This document shows positions 36,047 through 46,099 of a stretch of DNA of 48,997 bases, piece by piece. A program made the position numbers and the translations under genes. Each line of letters starts with the position of its first letter. Positions within the stretch are counted from its first letter, which is position 1. The stretch comes from Prado023 sp036375875 (lineage in GTDB: Bacteria; Actinomycetota; Actinomycetes; S36-B12; CAIYMF01): positions 1 to 48,997 of the forward strand of contig DASVBK010000246.1 of assembly GCA_036375875.1 (NCBI GenBank). The letters are read 5' to 3'. The notes under the pieces were generated by a model that did no database searches, was not told where the DNA came from, and saw nothing but the letters and a program-made list of their open reading frames with translations.

Positions 36047-36192
36047 GGCGGGATCGTGACAGGTCCGGGGGCGCCGCTCGACTCCGCCCGGCCGCCCTGC
36101 GCTCGCCGCACCCAGGTCACCGCCTCGACGGCGACGCCGGATATTGGATCCAATCTGCTAGCGTGGCGCAACCCGACCACCGAGGTGTTCCC
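36047..36192. promoter_or_regulatory. Promoter and palindromic operator of the glutaryl-CoA dehydrogenase operon
   Basis: ATTGGATCCAAT (36143-36154) is a perfect 12-base palindrome in otherwise GC-rich DNA. TAGCGT (36159-36164), four bases after it, is a likely -10 box; the ATG of the dehydrogenase is at 36193. The palindrome therefore lies between the -35 and -10 positions, where bound protein blocks transcription. The GntR-type repressor coded as third gene of the operon (38558-39301) is the obvious candidate; similar TTGGATCCAA-type sites are known for this class. The divergent tesB gene may also be affected. Confidence 0.75.
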
Positions 36193-37362
36193 ATGACCAT
36201 CCAGTCCGCCACGGAGCTCTACGCGATCGACACCCTGCTCACCGCCGAGCAGCGTGGGATCCGCGACACCGTCCGCCGCTTCGCCGACGAGCGCCTGCGC
36301 CCGAACCTCGCCGCATGGTTCGAGTCGGGCCAGGTGCCAGCGCGCGAGCTGGCGCGCGAGCTGGGGGCCCTCGGCGTGCTGGGCATGCATCTCGAGGGCT
36401 ACGGATGTGCCGGCACGGACGCCACGTCCTACGGCCTGGCCTGCCTCGAGCTCGAGGCGGCCGATTCCGGGATCCGGTCCCTGGTGAGCGTCCAGGGCTC
36501 GCTGGCGATGTTCGCGATCCACGCCCTCGGCTCGCAGGAGCAGCGGGAGCGCTGGCTGCCCGGCATGGCCACGGGCGAGCTGGTGGGGTGCTTCGGCCTC
36601 ACCGAGCCCGACGCCGGCTCGGATCCCGGGTCGATGCGCACGACCGCCGTCCGCGACGGCGACGACTGGGTCCTCACCGGCACGAAGATGTGGATCACGA
36701 ACGGCTCCGTGGCTGACGTGGCGATCGTCTGGGCGCGCGCCGAGGACACCATCCGCGGCTTCGTGGTGCCGGCGGACTCCCCCGGCTTCACCGCGCGCAG
36801 CATCCCGCGCAAGCTGAGCCTGCGCGCCTCGGTGACCTCCGAGCTCGTGCTCGACGGCGTCCGGCTGCCGGCCGATGCCATGCTGCCGGGCGCCCGCGGC
36901 CTGTCCGCGCCGCTGGGCTGCCTGGCCGAGGCGCGGTACGGCATCGTGTTCGGCGCGATGGGCGCCGCGCGGGACTGCCTGGAGACCGCCATCGACTACG
37001 CGGGCACCCGGGAGCAGTTCGGCCGGCCGATCGCGGCCTTCCAGCTCACCCAGCGCAAGCTGGCCGAGATGGCCGTCGCAGTCGGCAACGGGCACCTGCT
37101 GGCCCTGCACCTGGGCCGGCTCAAGGACGCGCACGCGCTCACGCCGCAGCAGGTCAGCGTGGGGAAGTTCAGCAACGTGTCGGCGGCGCTGCAGGTGGCA
37201 CGCGAGGCCCGGGCGATCCTCGGTGGCAACGGCATCTCGCTGGAGTACCCGGTGATCCGGCACATGAACAACCTGGAGAGCGTGTACACCTACGAGGGCA
37301 CCCACGACATCCACACGCTGGTCATCGGCCAGGCGCTCACCGGGATCGCCGCCTACCGATGA
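36193..37362 (+). CDS. gcdH: Acyl-CoA dehydrogenase, glutaryl-CoA dehydrogenase type
   Basis: A 389-residue FAD enzyme. FGLTEPDAGSDPGSM, WITNGSVADVAIVWAR and the ending YPVIRHMNNLESVYTYEGTH with its general-base Glu (about residue 368, YEGTHDIH) and TGIAAY are those of glutaryl-CoA dehydrogenase, which oxidises and decarboxylates glutaryl-CoA to crotonyl-CoA. ATG 36193 follows CGAGGTG. The ATGA overlap with the next gene, a family III CoA-transferase, strongly supports a glutarate pathway: that partner makes glutaryl-CoA. A short-chain acyl-CoA dehydrogenase is the alternative. Confidence 0.88.
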   Translation: MTIQSATELYAIDTLLTAEQRGIRDTVRRFADERLRPNLAAWFESGQVPARELARELGALGVLGMHLEGYGCAGTDATSYGLACLELEAADSGIRSLVSVQGSLAMFAIHALGSQEQRERWLPGMATGELVGCFGLTEPDAGSDPGSMRTTAVRDGDDWVLTGTKMWITNGSVADVAIVWARAEDTIRGFVVPADSPGFTARSIPRKLSLRASVTSELVLDGVRLPADAMLPGARGLSAPLGCLAEARYGIVFGAMGAARDCLETAIDYAGTREQFGRPIAAFQLTQRKLAEMAVAVGNGHLLALHLGRLKDAHALTPQQVSVGKFSNVSAALQVAREARAILGGNGISLEYPVIRHMNNLESVYTYEGTHDIHTLVIGQALTGIAAYR

Positions 37363-38561
37363 GCAGCCCGGGGCAGGATCCGCGCGGCGCCGGGTCGGGT
37401 TCCGAGCCGTCCCCGCAGCCGCACGCCCTGCTGTGGCACGACACCGGAGGTGACCCGGCCGGAGCGCTGGCGGGGCTGCGGGTCGCCGACTTCAGCCGCG
37501 TGCTGGCCGGTCCCTACGCCTCGATGATGCTCGGCGACCTGGGAGCCGACGTCGTCAAGGTGGAGCGGCCGCCGTACGGGGACGACACCCGCGCCTGGGC
37601 TCCCCCGCACGCCCCAGACGGCACCGCCACCTACTTCCAATCGGTGAACCGCAACAAGCGCACGGCCTGGCTGGACCTGACCGACAGGGCCGACCGCGCA
37701 GCCGCGCTCGGGTTGGCCACGTCTGCCGACGTGCTCATCGAGAACTTCGCGCCGGGCACCATGGCCCGCTTCGGCCTGGACTTCGCCTCCGTCTCGGCGG
37801 CCAACCCGCGCATCGTCTACGCGTCGATCACAGGGTTCGGCGCGGGACCGGGCGCGGGGATGCCCGGGTACGACCTGCTCGTCCAGGCGATGGGTGGCCT
37901 CATGAGCATCACCGGGCCCTCGCCCGACCAGCCCTCGAAGGTCGGGGTGGCCCTCGTCGACGTCATCACGGGACTGCACGCGACGGTCGGGATCCTCGCT
38001 GCGCTGGCCGAGCGTGCGGGCAGCGGGCGCGGCCAGCACGTCGAGGTGAACCTGCTGAGCTCGACGCTCTCAGCCCTGGTCAACCAGGCGCAGGGCGTGC
38101 TCACCGGCGGCCACATGCCCCGTGCCATGGGCAACGCGCACCCGAGCATCGCCCCGTACGAGACGCTGCCCACCGGCGACGGGACGCTCGCTCTGGCCGT
38201 GGGCAACGATCGGCAGTTCGCCTCCCTCTGCGCGGTCCTGGGCCTGCACCTGGCCGACGACCCGGACTTCGCGACCAATCCGGCGCGGGTGGCCCACCGT
38301 GCGTCGCTCATCCCGACGCTGGCCGCGGTCCTGCGGACCCAGCCGACCTCGCACTGGGTCGCCGCGCTCAGGGCGGCCGGCGTGCCGGCAGGCCCCGTGA
38401 ACGACATCGCCGGGGCGCTGGCGCTGGCCACCGAGCTCGGCCTCGACCCGGTCGCGCTGAGCGACGGCGTCCCGGGCGTCGCCAACCCGATCACGCTGTC
38501 ACGCACGCCGGTGGGCTATCGGCTGGCCCCGCCGGCCTCCCGACCGGGCGGCGGCCCGTGA
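37359..38561 (+). CDS. Family III CoA-transferase, probably succinyl-CoA:glutarate CoA-transferase
   Basis: A 400-residue CaiB/BaiF-type CoA-transferase. LRVADFSRVLAGPYASMMLGDLGADVVKVE, FQSVNRNKRTAWLDL, ADVLIENFAPGTM and MPGYDLLVQAMGG are family hallmarks; the Asp in GYDLL (about residue 172) should form the acyl-enzyme. Translationally coupled both to the upstream dehydrogenase (ATGA) and the downstream GntR gene (GTGA). With a glutaryl-CoA dehydrogenase as partner, it most likely moves CoA from succinyl-CoA to glutarate, like human SUGCT; the pairing is the main evidence for that substrate. Confidence 0.85.
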   Translation: MSSPGQDPRGAGSGSEPSPQPHALLWHDTGGDPAGALAGLRVADFSRVLAGPYASMMLGDLGADVVKVERPPYGDDTRAWAPPHAPDGTATYFQSVNRNKRTAWLDLTDRADRAAALGLATSADVLIENFAPGTMARFGLDFASVSAANPRIVYASITGFGAGPGAGMPGYDLLVQAMGGLMSITGPSPDQPSKVGVALVDVITGLHATVGILAALAERAGSGRGQHVEVNLLSSTLSALVNQAQGVLTGGHMPRAMGNAHPSIAPYETLPTGDGTLALAVGNDRQFASLCAVLGLHLADDPDFATNPARVAHRASLIPTLAAVLRTQPTSHWVAALRAAGVPAGPVNDIAGALALATELGLDPVALSDGVPGVANPITLSRTPVGYRLAPPASRPGGGP

Positions 38562-39301
38562 CGGCGTTCCAGCGCCCGCCCACGGCCCAGGAGGCCGTGC
38601 TGGTCGAGCTGCGGGCGCGGATCCTGCGCGGGGAGCTGCCACCGGGGACGGCGCTGCGGCAGGAGGTCCTCGCCGCATCCCTGGGGGTGAGCCGCGTCCC
38701 GGTCCGGGAGGCCCTGCGGATGCTCGAGTCCGAGGGGCACGTCGCCTATGCCGCGCACCGCGGGTACCGCGTCGCGGAGCTGAGCCTCGCCGACCTCGAG
38801 GAGCTCTACGCCCTGCGCGGGCTCCTCGAGGACCATCTGGCCCGGTTGGCGATGGCGAGGATGGCCATGGACGACCGTGCGCGGGTGCGTCGGGCGCACG
38901 CCGAGCTCGAGGCAGCCGAGGCGGCCGCCGTGCCGAGCCGGACGGCGCCCGCATCGCCCGCGGCGGGCCGCCGCTCCCGCACCGCCACCGCACCTGCGCC
39001 GCCCCGCGGCGCTGCACCCGCGGAATCCCAGGCCGCCCTCGCCGCGGCCAACCGTGCCTTCCACTGGGCGATCCTGCGACCGACGCCCCGCGCCGAGCGC
39101 ATGCTCACGACGCTGTGGGACGCCTCCGACGCCTACCGGGCACGCTGGTTCGCCGACCCGGCCAACGTGGCACGCGGGGCCGAGGACCACCGCGCCATCC
39201 TCGCGGCCGTCGAGGCGGGCGACGGCCCACGGGTGGTGTCCCTGCTGGCGGCGCATCGGGACGCGGCCATCAGCGCGCTGCGCGCCACCCTGCCCCGCTG
39301 A
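38558..39301 (+). CDS. GntR family transcriptional regulator (FCD subfamily)
   Basis: A 247-residue regulator. The N-terminal winged helix (LRARILRGELPPGTALRQEVLAASLGVSRVPVREALRMLESEGHV) is followed by the all-helical FCD ligand domain (LADLEELYALRGLLEDHLARLA ... RAFHWAILRP). An Ala/Pro/Arg-rich insertion of about 33 residues (about 130-162) splits the FCD domain. The GTG start overlaps the previous stop (GTGA). As part of the operon it probably represses its own promoter through the ATTGGATCCAAT palindrome, with a glutarate-derived ligand as inducer. Confidence 0.88.
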   Translation: MTAFQRPPTAQEAVLVELRARILRGELPPGTALRQEVLAASLGVSRVPVREALRMLESEGHVAYAAHRGYRVAELSLADLEELYALRGLLEDHLARLAMARMAMDDRARVRRAHAELEAAEAAAVPSRTAPASPAAGRRSRTATAPAPPRGAAPAESQAALAAANRAFHWAILRPTPRAERMLTTLWDASDAYRARWFADPANVARGAEDHRAILAAVEAGDGPRVVSLLAAHRDAAISALRATLPR

Positions 39302-39313
39302 GCAGCGATCGGG

Positions 39314-41200
<1,887 letters not shown>

Positions 41201-41242
41201 GCCTGCCTCCTCGATGATCGCCAGCCCGTCGCGGGGACGTTC

Positions 41243-41389
41243 CTACTCCTGTCGCGCGTCCCACGACGGGTCGACGATGCCGCGCTCGACCAACGGCTGC
41301 GGCCCTGCGACGAGCGGGATGCCGCCTCGGACGTCGACCACGTGGCGCCGCCGCAGCAGCCACCCGGCGGTGGGAGTGCACCGCAGCAT
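41243..41389 (-). CDS. Possible small protein (48 residues), unknown
   Basis: An ATG-started open frame of 48 codons, with nearly all third positions G or C, that ends 42 bases upstream of prpE on the same strand. The product (middle part HVVDVRGGIPLVAGPQPLVE, end DPSWDARQE) reads like folded protein rather than a random frame, and no other feature explains the stretch. There is no clear ribosome site, so it could also be a decayed gene end. Doubtful but worth checking. Confidence 0.3.
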   Translation of the reverse strand: MLRCTPTAGWLLRRRHVVDVRGGIPLVAGPQPLVERGIVDPSWDARQE

Positions 41390-41532
41390 GGTGGCGGGCG
41401 CCGGTATTGGGTGGATCCAGCCCGCGCGGTGGTGAGCATCCTCGGGGGCCCAGGGGCTCGGGGGCCCGGCGCTCGACCGTGCTGGGGGTGCAGCCGTGCC
41501 CGGCGCTCGGCCAGCCTCGAGGGCCGGCCGGG
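41390..41532. other. Intergenic region with G/C-rich direct repeats
   Basis: The gap between the membrane-protein stop and the possible small gene includes two close copies of CTCGGGGGCCC (around 41440-41467), which can fold on themselves. A terminator for the minus-strand membrane gene is possible, but no clean stem with tail is visible. Confidence 0.35.
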
Positions 41533-42375
41533 TCAGCGTCGCCGCGACCAGGTGGGAGGAGCCATCCCCTCGTGCGCGTAGAGCGCCGCGACGAGTGGTG
41601 CGTGGTCCCCGGTCGCGAACGCCTCGAAGGGGCGGGGCGCGTACCGCACGAGATCCTCGAAGGGCAGGTGGCACAGCGCACGCAGGGCGAGGAGCTCGTC
41701 CGGGGGGAACGCGACCGGATCGGTGGCCGCGCCCGCTCCCCCGCTGGCGAACCGGACCGGGGGACGGGTGTTCGGGACGCCGGGCAGCGCGAGGGTGTCA
41801 TGGTGCTCCCGCGTCGCATCCGCTCCCGTCGACTCCGTTCCCGTCGCATCCGTCCCGGACGTGCCCGCGCCGTCCGTCGTCGTGAGCCCCGGTGCCAGGG
41901 CGTACGGCCTCGGCGCCGGCACCGCAGTGAGCACCCGGTAGCCGGCGTCCCAGCCCCGGGCGCGGTCCAGCCGGCGGGGCAGCCACAGCACGAGCAGGAC
42001 GGCCGCGGGCGCGAGGAACGTGACGAGGGCCAGGACGTTGGCGGCCGTCGTCACCGCGTTCGTGACGGTCTGGCCGGTCTGGGCGGCGGTGCCGAACGTC
42101 GCGGACCCGAGGTCCTCGAACGTCTGCTGGAGCTGGCCGCCGACGAACGGGATGCCAGCCAGGGCTTCCCCGACCCCACCCCACGTCTCCTGCGCCCCGG
42201 CGGCGCCGGAGGTGAAGCCCTCGCTGATGGCGGTCAGGGCCATCACCGCCGAGCGCACCGCCCACGCCAGCACCGCGAAGAGCACCAGGGCGAGCAGGAC
42301 GAGCACGTCGCGCACGACCTGGCGGGAGCGGAGTTCGGCGAGCTGCGGGTAGAGGCGCACGGGGCCGATCCTCAC
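41533..42375 (-). CDS. Membrane protein of unknown function
   Basis: A 280-residue protein starting from GTG 42375 (no ribosome site). Two clear membrane helices: about residues 22-46 (VVRDVLVLLALVLFAVLAWAV) and about 113-132 (LALVTFLAPAAVLLVLWLP). Between them lies a Gly/Ala/Gln-rich outside loop of about 70 residues, and after the second a Thr/Gly-rich segment (about 172-190) leads to a cytoplasmic tail with LLALRALCHLPFEDLVRYAPRPFEAFATGDHAPLVAALYAHEG. The tail looks like a conserved soluble domain, but I do not recognise the family. It is downstream of rlmN (108 bases) on the same strand. Confidence 0.7.
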   Translation of the reverse strand: MRIGPVRLYPQLAELRSRQVVRDVLVLLALVLFAVLAWAVRSAVMALTAISEGFTSGAAGAQETWGGVGEALAGIPFVGGQLQQTFEDLGSATFGTAAQTGQTVTNAVTTAANVLALVTFLAPAAVLLVLWLPRRLDRARGWDAGYRVLTAVPAPRPYALAPGLTTTDGAGTSGTDATGTESTGADATREHHDTLALPGVPNTRPPVRFASGGAGAATDPVAFPPDELLALRALCHLPFEDLVRYAPRPFEAFATGDHAPLVAALYAHEGMAPPTWSRRR

Positions 42376-42483
42376 ACGCCGCGGGCCGCGATTCGCCGAG
42401 GCCGTGTGCCTGCAGTGCTCGTTCCTGGTCGTACGGGCCCTCGACGCGCGGCGATCGGGGCCCCGGGCCCCGCACCCTGCGGG

Positions 42484-43620
42484 TCAGTCGCGGACCGTCG
42501 CCGCCAGCTGCCCGCACGCCCCGTCGATCTCCCGGCCCCGGGTGTCGCGGATCGTGGTCGGGATGCCGCGCGCCTCCAGCGCGGCAACGAAGGCCCGCTC
42601 GACCGCCGGGTCGCTGGCGGTCCACTTCGAGCCCGGAGTGGGGTTCAGCGGGATCGGGTTGACGTGCACCCAGCCGCGGCCCCGGGCGTTCAGCAGCTTG
42701 CCCAGCAGGTCGGCGCGCCAGGCCTGGTCGTTGATGTCTCGGATCAGCGCGTACTCGATCGAGACCCGCCGGCCGGTCGCCTGGGAGTAGGCGAACGCGG
42801 CGTCGATCGCCTCGCCGACCTTGTGGCGGGTGTTGATCGGCACCAGCTCGTCGCGCAGCTCGTCGTCCGGGGCGTGCAGGCTCAGAGCGAGGGTGACCGG
42901 GATGCCCTCCGCGGCGAGCCGTCGCATCGCCGGCACGAGCCCGACGGTCGAGACCGTGACGCCGCGGGCCGACATGCCCAGGCCCTCAGGACTCGGATCC
43001 ACGAGCCGACGGACCGCGCCAAGGACGACGCCATAGTTGGCCAGCGGCTCCCCCATGCCCATGAACACCACGTTGGAGACGCGTCCCGGCCCGCCGGCGA
43101 CCTCCCCGCGGGCCAGCGCCCGTGCCCCGGCCAGGACCTGCTCCACGATCTCGGCGGTCGACAGGTTGCGCTGCAGGCCGCCCTGCCCCGTCGCGCAGAA
43201 CGGGCAGTTCATGCCGCAGCCGGCCTGCGAGGAGACGCACATCGTCACGCGCTCGCGCGAGTGCGCGGTCGCCGGATAGCGCATGAGCACCGACTCGACC
43301 ATCGCCCCGTCGTGCAGCCGCCACACCGACTTCACGGTGAGCCCACCGTCGCAGGTGATGTCGCGCACGGGGGCCAGCAGCGGCGGGCAGAGGCTCGCGG
43401 CGAGCGGCGCGCGCAGCGCGGCGGGGACGTCGGTCCACTGGGCGGGATCGTCCACGAGGCGGGCGAACCAGTGGGTGCTCACCTGGTCGGCGCGGAACCT
43501 GGGCAACCCGGCGGCGACCACGGCCTCGCGCCGCTCGGCCAGGGTCATGTCGGCCAGGTGCCGTGGTGGCTTGCCACGGCGGGGTGCCTCCAGGACGAGC
43601 AGGCCGGGGGGCTGGTTCAC
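42484..43620 (-). CDS. rlmN: 23S rRNA/tRNA adenine-C2 methyltransferase (RlmN)
   Basis: A 378-residue radical-SAM enzyme that methylates A2503 of 23S rRNA and A37 of some tRNAs. The cluster-binding CxxxCxxC is at CGMNCPFC inside SSQAGCGMNCPFCATG; VVFMGMGEPLANY and the resolving Cys near the end (GREIDGACGQLA) complete the signature. GTG start at 43620 lies one base after the cdsA stop. Gene order cdsA-rlmN is common in actinomycetes; dxr, often nearby in this order, is displaced about 38 kb away here. Confidence 0.95.
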   Translation of the reverse strand: MNQPPGLLVLEAPRRGKPPRHLADMTLAERREAVVAAGLPRFRADQVSTHWFARLVDDPAQWTDVPAALRAPLAASLCPPLLAPVRDITCDGGLTVKSVWRLHDGAMVESVLMRYPATAHSRERVTMCVSSQAGCGMNCPFCATGQGGLQRNLSTAEIVEQVLAGARALARGEVAGGPGRVSNVVFMGMGEPLANYGVVLGAVRRLVDPSPEGLGMSARGVTVSTVGLVPAMRRLAAEGIPVTLALSLHAPDDELRDELVPINTRHKVGEAIDAAFAYSQATGRRVSIEYALIRDINDQAWRADLLGKLLNARGRGWVHVNPIPLNPTPGSKWTASDPAVERAFVAALEARGIPTTIRDTRGREIDGACGQLAATVRD

Positions 43621-43621
43621 G

Positions 43622-44554
43622 TCACCACAGGCCGAGCGTCACGGCGAACAACGCGTACGCCACGACGGTGTTCGGGATGATGCTGTCGAGCCGGTCCATG
43701 AGCCCGCCGTGCCCGGGCAGCAGGTTGGACATGTCCTTGATGCCCAGGTCGCGCTTGATCGCCGACTCGACGAAGTCGCCGAGCGTCGCCGTGACCGTCA
43801 TGATCGCCCCGACGATCGCGCCCATCCACCACGGCGCCTCGAGGAGCCACACGAACAGCGCGGCGCCGAGCACCACCTGCAACGTCAGCGAGCCGGCGAA
43901 GCCCTCCCAGGACTTCTTGGGGCTGATGTGCGGGGCCATCGGATGCTTGCCCCACAGCACGCCCGTCGCGTACCCACCGATGTCGCTGGCCACCGAGAGC
44001 ACCACGAAGACCACGACGCGATCCGCGCCGTCCGGGCTGGTCGCGATGAGGGCGGCGAACCCGCCCATGAGCGGTGCGTAGCCCAGCACGAAGGCGCTGG
44101 CCGTGGCGTCGCGGACGAAGTGCGCCACCCCGTAGCGCAGCAGCCGCCAGAACAGCGTGAACAGGAACATGAGGCCGAACGCCACGACCAGCGCGATGGG
44201 CCCGTTGCGTGGCCCGAACACGAAGGCCACGATCGGCAGCAGCCCCGCGGCCAGCAGCAGCGGCATCTTGGCCAGCGTGATGCCTCGGCCGGCCAGGGCC
44301 TCGGACAGCTCGTTCGCCCCGATGATGATGGCCGCCAGGATCACGACCAGGAACAGCGGCGTCCAGAAGTACAGCGAGGCCAGGGCGATCCCGCCCATGA
44401 GCAGGCCGACCGCGATGGCCGCCGGCAGGTTGCGCCCGGCACGCGACTTCGCCGGTGCCGGCACGCTCACGGCCGTGGCAGCGTCGGCGGGCGCTGCGGC
44501 GGCGCCGTCGGGGCTGGGCGCGTCGGGCGGCGGGGCTCCCGGGCTGGCCGACAT
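43622..44554 (-). CDS. cdsA: Phosphatidate cytidylyltransferase
   Basis: A 310-residue membrane enzyme, about eight helices, that makes CDP-diacylglycerol from phosphatidate and CTP. The signature near the C-terminus, with KRDLGIKDMSNLLPGHGGLMDRLDSI, is intact, preceded by HISPKKSWEGFAGS. The first 40 residues are an Ala/Pro-rich cytoplasmic tail common in actinobacterial CdsA. ATG 44554 has GAGGAGGGTG just upstream. Confidence 0.95.
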   Translation of the reverse strand: MSASPGAPPPDAPSPDGAAAAPADAATAVSVPAPAKSRAGRNLPAAIAVGLLMGGIALASLYFWTPLFLVVILAAIIIGANELSEALAGRGITLAKMPLLLAAGLLPIVAFVFGPRNGPIALVVAFGLMFLFTLFWRLLRYGVAHFVRDATASAFVLGYAPLMGGFAALIATSPDGADRVVVFVVLSVASDIGGYATGVLWGKHPMAPHISPKKSWEGFAGSLTLQVVLGAALFVWLLEAPWWMGAIVGAIMTVTATLGDFVESAIKRDLGIKDMSNLLPGHGGLMDRLDSIIPNTVVAYALFAVTLGLW

Positions 44555-44601
44555 CCGGCACCCTCCTCGGTCGTGGTCAGGGGTCGAGCAGGGGCGAGAC
44601 C

Positions 44602-45159
44602 TCAGATCTCGAGCAGCTCGGCTTCCTTGTGCTTGAGCAGGTCCTCGACGAGACCGGTGTGCTTCGCCGTGAGCCCGTCGAGCTCCTTCTCGGCGCGGCG
44701 CACGTCGTCCTCACCGGCCTCGCCGTCCTTGGCCAGCTTGTCGAGGTGGTCCTTGGTGTGGCGACGGATGTTGCGGATCGCGACCTTGGACTCCTCGGCC
44801 TTGTGCCGCGCCTGCTTGATGTACTCCTTGCGGCGCTCCTCGGTGAGCACCGGCAGCACGACCCGGATGATCTGGCCGTCGTCGACCGGGTTCACGCCCA
44901 GGTCGGAGTCACGGATTGCCTTCTCGATGGCGTGCATCGAGCCCTTGTCGAACGGCGAGATGAGGATCATCCGCGCCTCGGGGGTCTGGAAGGAGGCGAG
45001 CTGGTTGATCGGCGTCGGCGCCCCGTAGTAGTCCACGAGGATCTTGTTGAACATCTGGGGGGTCGCGCGACCGGTGCGGATCGTCGCGAAGTCCTCCTTG
45101 GCCACGGCGATGGCCTTGTCCATCTTCTCCTCGGCCTCGAACAGCGCCTCGTCGATCAT
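44602..45159 (-). CDS. frr: Ribosome recycling factor
   Basis: A 185-residue protein of standard length for RRF. It begins MIDEALFEAEEKMDKAIAV and contains RTGRATPQMFNKILVDYYG and the hinge domain (LASFQTPEARMILISPFDK), then the long helical stretch TEERRKEYIKQARHKAEESK. It splits ribosomes with EF-G after termination. ATG 45159 has AGGAG six bases upstream; pyrH ends nine bases before. Confidence 0.96.
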   Translation of the reverse strand: MIDEALFEAEEKMDKAIAVAKEDFATIRTGRATPQMFNKILVDYYGAPTPINQLASFQTPEARMILISPFDKGSMHAIEKAIRDSDLGVNPVDDGQIIRVVLPVLTEERRKEYIKQARHKAEESKVAIRNIRRHTKDHLDKLAKDGEAGEDDVRRAEKELDGLTAKHTGLVEDLLKHKEAELLEI

Positions 45160-45168
45160 GCGGAGCTC

Positions 45169-45963
45169 CTACCAGTGGCTGCCCGGCCGGTCGACCGGTG
45201 CGATCAGGGTGCCGATTCTCTCACCTGCGACCGCACGGGCGATGTTGCCATGCACGAGCAGGTTGAAGACCACGATCGGCAGGGCGTTGTCGGAGCACAG
45301 CGAGATCGCGGTCGCGTCGGCGACCTTGAGGTTGCGCGCGAGCACCTCGGCATAGTCGAGGTGCTCGAAGCGCCTGGCGTCCGGGTGGGTGCGGGGATCT
45401 GCGTCGTACACCCCGTCGACGCCCTTGGCCATGAGCACCACCTGTGCGCCGACCTCGAGCGCCCGCTGGGCGGCACACGTGTCGGTGGAGAAGAACGGCA
45501 CGCCGAGGCCGGCCCCGAAGATCACCACCCGGCCCTTCTCGAGGTGGCGCACCGCCCTGCGCGGGATGTAGGCCTCGGCGACCTGGCTCATCGGGATGGC
45601 GGTCTGGACGCGGGTGTCGATGCCCTGCTTCTCCAGGAAGTCCTGCAGCGCCAGGCAGTTCATGACCGTGCCGAGCATGCCCATGTAGTCGGCGCGCGAG
45701 CGGTCCATGCCGCGCTCGTGCAGCTGGGCGCCGCGGAAGTAGTTGCCCCCGCCGATCACGACCGCCACCTGCGCGCCCGTCCGCACGACGTCGGCCACCT
45801 GCTTGGCGATGCTGTGCACCACGTCCGGGTCCACGCCCAGGCCGCCGCCGCCGGCGAACGCCTCGCCCGAGAGCTTGAGCAGCACGCGGTGCCAGCCGCG
45901 CTCCGGTGCCTCCGGCCAACGCTCGACGGTTCCCTCGAGGGTGGGCTGGTCGGGGAGCAGCAT
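45169..45963 (-). CDS. pyrH: Uridylate kinase
   Basis: A 264-residue amino-acid-kinase-fold UMP kinase: RVLLKLSGEAFAGG, VVIGGGNYFRGAQL, DYMGMLGTVMNCLALQ and the acidic RALEVGAQVVLMAKGVDGVYDADP. It makes UDP from UMP and ATP and is usually controlled by UTP and GTP. An ATG at 45963 and a GTG at 45966 are adjacent; the ATG is chosen. Between it and tsf (upstream) lies a strong hairpin at 45995-46032. Confidence 0.96.
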   Translation of the reverse strand: MLLPDQPTLEGTVERWPEAPERGWHRVLLKLSGEAFAGGGGLGVDPDVVHSIAKQVADVVRTGAQVAVVIGGGNYFRGAQLHERGMDRSRADYMGMLGTVMNCLALQDFLEKQGIDTRVQTAIPMSQVAEAYIPRRAVRHLEKGRVVIFGAGLGVPFFSTDTCAAQRALEVGAQVVLMAKGVDGVYDADPRTHPDARRFEHLDYAEVLARNLKVADATAISLCSDNALPIVVFNLLVHGNIARAVAGERIGTLIAPVDRPGSHW

Positions 45964-45994
45964 CACGGGGAGCAGTCTGCCCTATCGCGACACG

Positions 45995-46032
45995 CCGACG
46001 CCCCCGGGCAGTCAGGGCCTCGGGGGCGTCGG
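45995..46032 (-). terminator. Hairpin between tsf and pyrH
   Basis: A 12-base perfect stem (45995-46006 with 46021-46032; core CGACGCCCCCG / CGGGGGCGTCG) and 14-base loop, about 70 bases after the tsf stop. It has no T tract. It probably ends or thins rpsB-tsf transcription before pyrH. Confidence 0.65.
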
Positions 46033-46099
46033 GGAGCTGCGGCGGCGGGCCCCCGGGGCGGCCTGAGCCGTCGGGACAGCCCCGCCGGGACGGGTGGGG

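Noticed and set aside
41407..43680. A plus-strand open frame of 757 codons opposite rlmN and the membrane protein
   Set aside because: rlmN has a full radical-SAM signature on the other strand; this frame is an antisense product.
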